Part shown: positions 1 to 8,096 of the stretch, piece after piece
How the letters are laid out: each line of letters opens with the position of its first letter
How positions within the stretch are numbered: position 1 is the stretch's first letter
Source: Chenggangzhangella methanolivorans
GTDB taxonomy: Bacteria > Pseudomonadota > Alphaproteobacteria > Rhizobiales > Methylopilaceae
Direction: 5' to 3'
NCBI RefSeq assembly: GCF_019797865.1
Contig: NZ_CP081869.1
Coordinates: 4,292,501 to 4,356,500, forward strand
Length of the DNA stretch: 64,000 bases
The notes under the pieces: generated by a model
What the model was told of the DNA's origin: nothing
What the model saw: only the letters and a program-made list of their open reading frames with translations
Database searches by the model: none
Translations under genes and position numbers: made by a program

Positions 1-209
1 CACGATCGCGCCGGCCGAGTAAGGGCGGAAGCCGTCCCCCGGGCTCGACCCGGGGTCTGCCGGCGACGCGAGCGCCAAGCCTGGCGAACCCGTGGTCCGA
101 GAGGGCCGCGGGTTTCGTCTTGTCGAGAGGCGTCAACCCGACCGGAGCGCAGCGCAGAGCCCGGATGACGCCCGGTCCGGAGCCGCCGCCTCCGGTTCCT
201 CCTCCGCTT

Positions 210-1848
210 TGCGCAGGAGGATCCGTTTCACCCTCCCGCGCGCGCTCCCGCAGCACGAATTTCTGCACTTTTCCCGTCGAGGTCTTGGGCAGCTCGTCGA
301 ACACGATCGTCTTCGGCAGCTTGAAGCGGGCGAGGCGCTCCGCCGACCAGGCGATCAGTTCTTCCGCGGTGGCGGACTTCCCCGGCTTCAGCTCCACGAA
401 GGCGCAGGGCGTCTCGCCCCACTTCTCGTCGGGCTTGGCCACCACCGCGACCGCCGCCACCGCCGGGTGCTTGTAGAGCGCGTCCTCGACCTCGATCGAC
501 GAGATGTTTTCGCCGCCCGAGATGATGATGTCCTTCGAGCGGTCCTTGATCTGCACTATTTGTCCCGATGCCGGACGCCCAGATCGCCCGAATGGAACCA
601 TCCGCCGCGGAACGCCGCTTCCGTGGCCTTGGGGTTCTTGAGATAGCCCTTCATCACGACGTTGCCGCGGAACATGAGCTCGCCGATGGTCTCGCCGTCG
701 TCGGGAACCGGCTCCATTGTCTCAGGGTCGATGACGCGGAAAATCCTCGAGCGCCGCATAGCGCACGCCCTGCCGGGCCTTGCGCTTGGCCTGTCCGGGC
801 AGGGTCGAGCTCCGACCAGTCCTCGTGCCATCGTTGACGACCGGGGGCCCATAGGTCCGGTGAGCCCGTAGAGATGCGTCACCTCGAAGCCCGTCGTCCT
901 TCATGCCGGCGAGCACGGCTTCCGGGGGCGGGGCGGCCGCGGTGAAGAACGCCACCTGACGGGGCAGGGGGCGCTTCTCGTCCTCCGGCGCGTTGATCAG
1001 CGTCGCCATCACGATCGGCGCGCCGCAAAGATGGGTCACGCCGTGGTCGGCGATGGCGTCATACATCGCTTTCGCGCGCACCTGCCGCAGGCAGACATGC
1101 GTGCCGGCCGTCACGCTGACCGACCAGGTGAAGCACCAGCCATTGCAGTGGAACATCGGCAGCGTCCAGAGATAGACCGGGTGCTTGCCCATGTTCCCGG
1201 TCACGACGTTGCCGGTGGCGAGCAGATGCGCGCCGCGGTGGTGGTAGACGACGCCCTTCGGGTCCCCGGTCGTGCCGGAGGTGTAGTTCAGCGAGATCGC
1301 GTCCCACTCGTCGCCGGCCCACTGGGGCGCCTCGCCGGGTTCGGCTTCGGCCAGCAGCGCCTCATAGTCGAAGTCGGAGATCGGCTCGCCGGCGCCATGG
1401 TATTCGGGATCGTTCACGTCGATCAGCAGCGGCTTCACCCTGGCGTTCGCGAGCGCCGCCGTCATCGCTTTCGAGAACTCGCGGTCGACGATCAGAACCT
1501 TGGTCTCGGCATGGTCGAGAGTGAAGGCCAGGATCTCGGCGTCGAGCCGTGTGTTGAGCGTGTTGAGCACCGCCCGGTCATCGGCACGCCGTAATGGCAT
1601 TCGAGCATTTCGGGCGTGTTGGAGAGCAGCACCGAGACCGTGTCGCCGCGCCTGATCCCGCGCTTGGCGAGCGCCGCCGCAAGCCGCCGGGCGCGGTCCC
1701 AGAACTCGGCGTAGGTGCGCTTGAGCGGCCCATGAATGATCGCGACGCGTTCGGGAAACACCATCGCGGAGCGCGCCAGAAACCCGATCGGCGTCAGCGG
1801 CTGATGGTTCGCGGGCGTCTTGGGAAGGTCGTCATAGGGCGACGTCAT
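210..1848 (-). pseudogene. Acyl-CoA synthetase (AMP-forming), broken by multiple frameshifts
   Basis: An ANL-superfamily fatty-acyl-CoA ligase of roughly 540 residues, which would activate a fatty acid with ATP and CoA. Pieces in different frames line up in order. The N-terminus starts MTSPYDDLPK at 1848. The AMP-binding P-loop YTSGTTGDPKG is near 1260-1300. The A5 region (THLYGLT) is near 870. Then come IDPETMEPVPDDGE (~720), the GWFHSGDL motif (~590), a SGGENISS hinge (~510) and the C-terminal PKTSTGKVQK with the catalytic lysine (~270). The frame changes near 1578 (one G lost from a G run), 895, 840-750 (several), 730 and 560. After the lysine the frame stays open to the window edge, so the true stop is not visible and the left end is approximate. 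All breaks are small indels, so sequencing error is as likely as decay. The substrate cannot be assigned; AlkK/DmdB-like acyl chains are plausible. Confidence 0.75.
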
Positions 1849-1857
1849 GGGGCTCGG

Positions 1858-1892
1858 CTCTATCGGTCGATTTGTCGTGACGATCGATAGAG
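1858..1892. promoter_or_regulatory. 8-bp inverted repeat in the acyl-CoA synthetase leader
   Basis: CTCTATCG at 1858-1865 and its exact reverse complement CGATAGAG at 1885-1892 are separated by 19 bases. They lie 10-44 bases upstream of the minus-strand start at 1848. This could be a repressor operator (TetR or GntR proteins bind comparable dyads next to fatty-acid genes) or a hairpin in the 5' leader. No regulator gene is adjacent. Confidence 0.35.
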
Positions 1893-2045
1893 GCTCGCTG
1901 GCGTCCGGCCAATGCCGCTTTCGGGGGAGCGGAGCGGCAAGGTGAGCGCCTTGCGCCGAGGGCCGTTGGTGCGGGCGGAAATTTGTCCCATGGTCAGGCT
2001 ACCACCCGCGTGGAGCGGATTGCGCAATGAAGGCGACCGTCAACG

Positions 2046-2777
2046 ATGACCGATAGCAACGCGTTCTTTCGTTTCATCTGGCGCATGAACGCCTTGGTGA
2101 TTTTTGGGCTGGCGCTGCTGAGCCTCCTGGCAGTGGTCTACTGGGTCGTTGAGCTGGTCGGCCCTCGCGCACGCAATGTCGTCGAGATCTCGTCGGCTGG
2201 TGAGAAAGACGCTCCGGCGCGCGAACCTGCTCGCGAACTGAAGGTCGGAGGCTTCCAGCCTTCGGGACCCTCCGTCTTCGAGGCGCCGCTGCTTCGCGCT
2301 TCGTCTTCGCGCAAGCGACCAGCATTGTCCTCCGGCTTTAAGGGCGGCGAAGATCAGATCGCGCTCAACGTTGTATTCTTCAACACGCAGACCGGTGAGA
2401 TCAAGCGGGTGTTTCCGACGGACAGCGGGCTGGTCCTGCGGCGGCACGCAGTGCGCTTCAGCGAGAAGGACGATCCTGTCGCCCACCTCTACGTCTACGT
2501 GCCGGCGGACAGCAACGGAGACAAGTTGTTGACCGACGACGACGCAAAGCGCGTCGTGATGGTGCGGCCGGACGGCGGGAGCATGATCACGCTGGCCGAG
2601 GGCGTCGATGAGTTCGATCGTGCGGACGAGACGAACTACGGCAGCATGCTGGTGAAGGCCGACGCGCCCAAGCTCCGCTGCTTCGTCCGCAAGTACGACG
2701 AGACACGCTTCCTGGAAGTGGATCTCGCGACCTTCACCGTGACCAGTGGGCCGGTGGTGGCGCTGCCGAAGCTCTAG
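2046..2777 (+). CDS. Membrane-anchored hypothetical protein with an EF-hand-like loop
   Basis: A 243-residue protein with no family I recognise. Residues about 14-38 form one hydrophobic helix (LVIFGLALLSLLAVVYWVVEL), which suggests an N-terminal anchor and a periplasmic body. Residues 155-166 read DSNGDKLLTDDD. This fits a canonical 12-residue EF-hand calcium loop, with acidic or polar side chains at positions 1, 3, 5, 9 and 12. The rest looks like a beta-rich domain. The frame is intact. Its stop codon overlaps the glgA stop in a shared CTAG. Calcium binding is inferred from the loop only. Confidence 0.7.
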   Translation: MTDSNAFFRFIWRMNALVIFGLALLSLLAVVYWVVELVGPRARNVVEISSAGEKDAPAREPARELKVGGFQPSGPSVFEAPLLRASSSRKRPALSSGFKGGEDQIALNVVFFNTQTGEIKRVFPTDSGLVLRRHAVRFSEKDDPVAHLYVYVPADSNGDKLLTDDDAKRVVMVRPDGGSMITLAEGVDEFDRADETNYGSMLVKADAPKLRCFVRKYDETRFLEVDLATFTVTSGPVVALPKL

Positions 2778-4222
2778 ATGTTCCCGACCAGTTCCCGATA
2801 GAGCGCCGCATAGGCTCCGGCGCTCGCGTTCCACGAGACGTCGGCCGCCATGCCGTTCTGCTGGATCCTCGCCCACGCCGCCTTGTCGGCCCAGAGCGCC
2901 GCCGTGCGGCGGAGCGCGGTCTCGAGCGCCGACTGGCAGACCGGCGAGAACTGGACGCCGGTGGCGACGCCCGGGCCGAGCGCCGCGGGGTTGGCGTCGA
3001 TCACCGTATCGGCGAGGCCGCCGACGCGCGCGACCACCGGGACCGCGCCGTATCGCAGCGCGCAGAGCTGGGTGAGGCCGCAGGGCTCGAACCGCGAGGG
3101 CACGAGGATCGCGTCGGCGCCGGCCTGCATGAGATGGGCGAGATCCTCGTCATAGCCGATGAAGCAGCCGACGCGTCCCGGATGCCGCTGGCTGAGCGCC
3201 GAGAAGCGCTCCTCGAGCCAACCTTCGCCGGAGCCGATCAGCGCAAGGTCGGCGCCGAGCTCGAGGATGGTGGGCACGGCCTCGGCGAGGAGATCGAGCC
3301 CCTTCTGGCTCGACAGCCGGCTGACGACGCCGAAGATGAGCCGCGTCCCGTGCGGGTCGAGCCCGAAGCGCTCGGCGAGCGCGCGCCGCGTGTCGCGCCG
3401 GCCGGACAGGTCGGCGGCCGAATAGCGCGCGGGGAGCCGAGGATCCGTCGCGGGATTCCAGACCTCCGTGTCGACGCCGTTCAGCACGCCGGAGACATCC
3501 GCGGCGCGCGCCGACAACAGGCCGTCGAGCCCGATGCCGCCGTCCGGTTCGAGGATCTCGCTGGCGTATGTCGGCGACACGGTGGTGATGCGGTCGGCGA
3601 AATAGAGCGCGGATTTGAGGAAGCCGACGCCGCCGTAATATTCGACCCCGTCCATGTCCATCGCATGGTCGGGCAGGCCGAGCGCGCCGCGCAGGGTCGG
3701 CGGAAACCAGCCCTGAAAGGCGATGTTGTGGATGGTCGCGACCATCTTGGGCCGCGGGCCGGGGGCGTAGGTGAGGTAAGCGGCCGCAAGGCCCGCCTGC
3801 CAATCGTGCATATGCACGACTTGAGGGATCGGATGGCCCGCCGCCCCCCGCGCGACCTCGGCGGCGACGCGCCCGAGCGCCGCGAACCGATAGGCGTTGT
3901 CGGGCCAGTCGGTTCCGTCCGGGCCGGAATAGGGGCCGCCTGCGCGGTCGTAGAGATGGGGGGCGTCGATCACCAGCAGGTCGAGGCCTGCGTGCTCGCC
4001 GGCGAGCAGCCGAGCGCGGCCGCCGAACAGGTCACCGAACTCCGCCACCGGCTCGGCCGCGCCGAGTTTCTGCATCACCTGCCGATAGCCCGGCAGCAGC
4101 GTCGTGGTCTCGACGCCGTGCGGCTTCAACGCCGCCGGCAGCGCGCCTGCGACGTCGGCGAGGCCGCCGGTCTTGATGAGCGGGTAGATCTCGGAGGCGA
4201 CAGCGAGGACGTTGAGGGACAT
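2774..4222 (-). CDS. glgA: Glycogen synthase GlgA (ADP-glucose)
   Basis: A 482-residue GT5 glycosyltransferase, the normal length for bacterial GlgA. It transfers glucose from ADP-glucose to the non-reducing ends of alpha-1,4-glucan in the cytosol. The N-terminal ADP-glucose-binding KTGGLADV motif is at residues 17-24 (KxGGL). HMHDWQA is near 138. The C-terminal GT-B half carries SRLSSQKGLDL and the SRFEPCGLTQL motif. The frame is intact. It is the last gene of the minus-strand glycogen block but is separated from glgC by two genes of other function (positions 4312-6740), so it probably has its own promoter. The start ATG at 4222 gives the standard MSLNVLAVASEIYP beginning. Confidence 0.97.
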   Translation of the reverse strand: MSLNVLAVASEIYPLIKTGGLADVAGALPAALKPHGVETTTLLPGYRQVMQKLGAAEPVAEFGDLFGGRARLLAGEHAGLDLLVIDAPHLYDRAGGPYSGPDGTDWPDNAYRFAALGRVAAEVARGAAGHPIPQVVHMHDWQAGLAAAYLTYAPGPRPKMVATIHNIAFQGWFPPTLRGALGLPDHAMDMDGVEYYGGVGFLKSALYFADRITTVSPTYASEILEPDGGIGLDGLLSARAADVSGVLNGVDTEVWNPATDPRLPARYSAADLSGRRDTRRALAERFGLDPHGTRLIFGVVSRLSSQKGLDLLAEAVPTILELGADLALIGSGEGWLEERFSALSQRHPGRVGCFIGYDEDLAHLMQAGADAILVPSRFEPCGLTQLCALRYGAVPVVARVGGLADTVIDANPAALGPGVATGVQFSPVCQSALETALRRTAALWADKAAWARIQQNGMAADVSWNASAGAYAALYRELVGNI

Positions 4223-4311
4223 GGACGCGCGAACTCTGCTTCGACGAGCGAACCTTGGTCCGCCGACTGCCGCCGCGCAAGCCGGCCGCCCGGTCTAATC
4301 CCCGCGCAAGC

Positions 4312-5679
4312 TTAGGCTTTTTGGCTAGTGGGATCAGGCCGAAACGCCGCCTCCATCTCGCGCCGGACGCGCACCGCCTCGCTGTCGGCGATCTCGACGT
4401 CGCTCCAGGTCACGATCTCGCCCTTGGCGATCGGCCGCGTGAGCGTCACCCCGTGCGCGAGGCCGATCGGCAGCGCGCCGAGGCGCAGCGAGTCCTCCGC
4501 CGGCATCAGGCGGCCCCAGACGGTGCGGCCGCCCTCGCCGTCGAGCGTCGCGCCCGCATCGAGCGCGGTCTTGGCGCAGGCGCCGACATCGGCGCGAAAT
4601 CCCGTCGGCGCGCCTGTCGGCTCGCCGCGGAGCGCGGCCGAGGCGACGCTCACCCCGAGCTCCAGCCCGATGAGATGCGAGGGCCGCCAGAGCGCCGCGA
4701 CGCGCCCCGTCGGATCGGTCGACACGCCGTATTCGCGAAAGCAGCGGCGGGCGTAGTCGCCGCCGGGATCCTTCGGCTCGAACGTCACATAGACGCCCCA
4801 GCGCAGGTCGTTCGGCGTCTGCGACCCGTCGCGGTTGAGGCTCGACACGACCTCGACCATGCCGGACCCGTCCAGAACGCCGCCGTCCGCCCGCGGCCGC
4901 AGCACGCTCGCGAGCTCTCCGACGCCTGCGGGCGGGAAGGCGAGGCCGCCCTTCGGGGCCTTGAGCCCTGTGCCGTTCGCGATCGCGGCCATTTCGATCG
5001 CGGATTTGGTGCCGTCGAGGAAGGAGTTGAACATTTGCGGGTTCATGCCCGCCGCCTTCGCCTCCTCGGGCGAGAGCCCGTAATGGTCCCACACGGTGTC
5101 GGGCGTCGAGGCGTGATAGCTCGGCAGGTACTTCGTGCCCTTTCCCGCCGCCACGACCTCGAAGCCGCAGGCGCGCGCCCAGTCGACCATCTCGCAGACG
5201 AGCGCCGGCTGGTCGCCATAGGCCATCGAATAGACCAGTCCCGCCTGCTCGAACTTTTTGGCGAGCAGCGGGCCGGCCAGCACGTCCGCCTCGACATTGA
5301 CCATCACGATGTGCCGGCCGTGCTCGGCGGCGAGCAGCGCGTGCCGCACGCCCGCCGACGGGCTGCCGGTGGCGTCGATCACGACCTCGAGGCCGCTCGC
5401 GCGGATCAGGGCCTCGGCGTCCTCCACAATGGCGACGCCGCCGCCGGAAAGCGCGGCGTCGAACGAGCCGACGATCGCTGCGTCGGCGTCCCAGCCCGTC
5501 GCCACGAGCGCCGCGCGGGCGCGGTCGGGCGAGAGATCCGCGATCCCCATGACGTGCAGCCCCGGGGTCGCGCGGGCCTGCGCGAGAAACATCGCGCCGA
5601 ACTTGCCGGCCCCGATGAGGCCGACCCGGACCGGCCGGCCCTCCTCGGCGCGGCGGAGCAGCTTGGCGGCGAGGTTCAT
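4312..5679 (-). CDS. Homoserine-dehydrogenase-like NAD(P) oxidoreductase with C-terminal SAF domain
   Basis: A 455-residue protein. Residues about 17-30 carry a Rossmann nucleotide-binding stretch (VRVGLIGAGKFGAMF). A central region resembles the homoserine-dehydrogenase and Gfo/Idh/MocA folds. The last ~75 residues look like a SAF (antifreeze/FlgA-like) domain (LPIGLAHGVTLTRPIAKGEIVTWSDVEI, quoted in part). Proteins of this architecture are usually annotated as SAF-domain oxidoreductases, and some act on sugar acids; the substrate here is unknown. Its ATG at 5679-5677 overlaps the TGA of the upstream gene (ATGA), so the two are probably co-translated. Intact frame. Confidence 0.8.
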   Translation of the reverse strand: MNLAAKLLRRAEEGRPVRVGLIGAGKFGAMFLAQARATPGLHVMGIADLSPDRARAALVATGWDADAAIVGSFDAALSGGGVAIVEDAEALIRASGLEVVIDATGSPSAGVRHALLAAEHGRHIVMVNVEADVLAGPLLAKKFEQAGLVYSMAYGDQPALVCEMVDWARACGFEVVAAGKGTKYLPSYHASTPDTVWDHYGLSPEEAKAAGMNPQMFNSFLDGTKSAIEMAAIANGTGLKAPKGGLAFPPAGVGELASVLRPRADGGVLDGSGMVEVVSSLNRDGSQTPNDLRWGVYVTFEPKDPGGDYARRCFREYGVSTDPTGRVAALWRPSHLIGLELGVSVASAALRGEPTGAPTGFRADVGACAKTALDAGATLDGEGGRTVWGRLMPAEDSLRLGALPIGLAHGVTLTRPIAKGEIVTWSDVEIADSEAVRVRREMEAAFRPDPTSQKA

Positions 5680-6740
5680 GGGACGGGCCTTTGCTGCGGG
5701 CTATCTGGCGCTCCGAAGAGCCAGCCGAGCTCGCTTGCCGCCTTTACCGTTCGGTCTTTCGGCTTCGTCGCCATCGCCCGCTCGATCGTCGCGCGAAGGT
5801 CCGGCACGGCGGGGAGAGGCGCGGCCCATTCGAGGCTTTCGTATTCGTCGGGCCGGGCCGGCGGCTCGATATCCTTCGGAGTCCAACCGTAGAGCTGAAA
5901 GCTTCGGAACCGGAGCAGAGCGCGCACGGCGGCGCTGGTGTCGGTCAACTTCGCGATGAAGGCGGGCGTCATGCAGATGTTGGCGAGTGACGTATAGCTG
6001 TCTGGATCTCGACTTGCCGCATAGACGTGGTTGAACTGGACGTCGCGCCCGCGCCGCGAAAGGCCGTTGGCCCACAAGAACGCGTCTGTCGGGCTCTTGT
6101 TGTCATCGAGAAGAACGGGACAGCCGTCGATTTCAGCGCGCTCGCCAACGCGGCGTTGATCTCGGATGGATCGAAAAATTGCTTTGCCGTCGGCTTGGTG
6201 AACCGTCACCGGATGGCTGAACAAAGTCAGCGACGCGACAGCCTGAGCGACCGATCCATAGCGTGAGAGTTCGATCAACGCCTCGAAAGCGGAGCGGCCG
6301 TCCAGATCGAAATCAGCAAGCGTTCGCGCTGCCAATTGTCGAGTTCGTTTTGGATCGGGCTTTTCGCGGCCGCGAGGCGCTACGCGCACGTCTTGAGAGC
6401 CGAGTTCGATGGACGTTGCTGTCGGGCCGCTCCTCTCCGTGTCTCGAAACCGTACGTACCAGAGCACAGAGCTCTTGTAGGACGCGAGATTGTTTCGAAC
6501 ATCGCCGACAAACGGGATTTTGGACGGATTGGGGCGGCCGTGACGGCTGTCGTCTACAGAGTACGTCAGCGTTTGAATCAGCGATCGACAGCGGTCGCGC
6601 TCGTAAAAGTCGTCAAGATCGCCGTGATGCGTTTCGACGCGGGACACCCGGTGAAGCTGAGCCGTGATAGTTCCCTCACTGTAGCCTTGCGCGCGCAACA
6701 AACGCGAATACTCGCCTCTCATTAAAACCCCCCGCGTCAT
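5676..6740 (-). CDS. Putative HNH-endonuclease-like protein, orphan in the glycogen locus
   Basis: A 354-residue protein of uncertain family. The N-terminal ~100 residues (YSEGTITAQLHRVSRVE, then GRPNPSKIPFVGDVRNNLASYKS, quoted in part) resemble the helical domain that precedes HNH nuclease domains in some restriction-like proteins. Near residues 245-275, FNHVYAAS followed by TSLANICMTP looks like a degenerate HNH core (Asn-His, then Asn). Base composition is visibly lower in GC than the flanking glg genes, a sign of acquisition. ATG codons at 6740 and 6722 are both possible starts; the second has a run of G six bases upstream. It overlaps the next gene by ATGA. A nuclease or defence role is an inference from weak motif similarity. 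Confidence 0.6.
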   Translation of the reverse strand: MTRGVLMRGEYSRLLRAQGYSEGTITAQLHRVSRVETHHGDLDDFYERDRCRSLIQTLTYSVDDSRHGRPNPSKIPFVGDVRNNLASYKSSVLWYVRFRDTERSGPTATSIELGSQDVRVAPRGREKPDPKRTRQLAARTLADFDLDGRSAFEALIELSRYGSVAQAVASLTLFSHPVTVHQADGKAIFRSIRDQRRVGERAEIDGCPVLLDDNKSPTDAFLWANGLSRRGRDVQFNHVYAASRDPDSYTSLANICMTPAFIAKLTDTSAAVRALLRFRSFQLYGWTPKDIEPPARPDEYESLEWAAPLPAVPDLRATIERAMATKPKDRTVKAASELGWLFGAPDSPQQRPVP

Positions 6741-6780
6741 CCCGCGAGAGGCTATAGCAATCCAAGATTGTGAAAAGCGC

Positions 6781-8042
6781 TCACATCCCGTCGATCATCG
6801 CTTGGGTGATGAGGCACACGCCCTTTTCGGTGCGGCGGAAGCGGCTGGCGTCGAACTCCGGATCCTCGCCGACCACGAGCCCCTCGGGGATCTTCACCCC
6901 GCGGTCGATCACCACGTTCTTGAGCCGCGCCGAGCGGCCGATGACGGCGTCTGGCAGGATCACGGCCCGGTCGACGTCGGCGTAGGAGTTCACCCGCACG
7001 CCGGTGAAGAGCAGAGACTCCTTCACCCCCGAGCCCGACACGATGCAGCCGCCCGAGACCAGCGACGAGATCGCGCGTCCGCGCCGGTCGTCGCGGTCAT
7101 GGATGAACTTCGCCGGCGGGGTGATCTCGGCGAAGGTCCAGATCGGCCAGTCCTTGTCGTAGAGGTCGAGCGACGGGACGAAGTCGGTGAGGTCGATGTT
7201 GGCCTCGAAATAGGCGTCCACCGTCCCGACGTCGCGCCAGTAGGGCTCGTCTTCGGACAGGGAGCGCACGCAGGACTTCGAGAAATGGTGGGCGACCGCC
7301 TTGCCGCCCTTCACGATCGCCGGGATGAGGTCCTTGCCGAAGTCGTGGGACGAGTTTGGATCGGCGGCGTCCTCGCGCAGCAGGTCGAACAGGAACGGGG
7401 TGTCGAACACGTAGATGCCCATCGAGGCGAGCGCCATGTCGGGCTTGCCCGGCATCGCCGGCGGATCCTTGGGCTTTTCGAGGAAGTCGACGATGCGGTC
7501 GGTCTCGTCGATGTGCATCACGCCGAAGCCGGAGGCCTCCTCGCGCTTGACCTCGAGGCAGCCGACAGTGACATCGGCCCCGCTCTCGACGTGCTGGGCG
7601 AGCATCTGCTCGTAGTCCATTGTAGATGTGGTCGCCCGCCAGGATGATGATGTGGCGCGGCGCGTAGTCCTCGACGATGTCGATGTTCTGGTAGACCGCA
7701 TCCGCCGTGCCGAGATACCAGGCGTCTTCCGAGACGCGCTGGCTCGCGGGCAGCACGTCGAAGCTTTCGTTGCGCTCGGCGCGGAAGAAGTTCCAGCCGC
7801 GAGTCAGGTGCCGGATCAGGCTGTGGGCCTTGTACTGGGTCGCCACCCCGATGCGGCGGATGCCGGAATTCAGCGCGTTCGACAGCGCGAAGTCGATGAT
7901 GCGCGTCTTGCCGCCGAAATAGACCGCCGGCTTCGCCCGGCGGTCCGTCAGCTCCATCAGACGGGAGCCTCTGCCCCCGCGCGAGAACGAACGCCATGGC
8001 CGTACGGGCGTAAGGCGGTCCGAGCGGGGATGCAGGCGGCAT
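6781..8042 (-). CDS. glgC: Glucose-1-phosphate adenylyltransferase GlgC (two frameshifts)
   Basis: Makes ADP-glucose from glucose-1-phosphate and ATP, the committed step of the GlgCA route. It is usually activated allosterically by glycolytic intermediates. The start at 8042 gives [21 protein letters not shown]. An extra base near 7980 then shifts the frame before the G-x-G-x-R-L nucleotidyltransferase loop ([19 protein letters not shown]). A second shift near 7620, between AGDHIY and MDYEQML, costs two bases. Both halves otherwise match the ~420-residue family end to end. They include the Glc-1-P-binding region ([14 protein letters not shown]) and the C-terminal left-handed beta-helix ([25 protein letters not shown]). 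About 54 bases separate it from glgP upstream. Confidence 0.93.
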
Positions 8043-8096
8043 AAAAACACTCTCCTCGACACGACTTCGCGGGGGCGGGCGGGACGCCCGGCCGCG

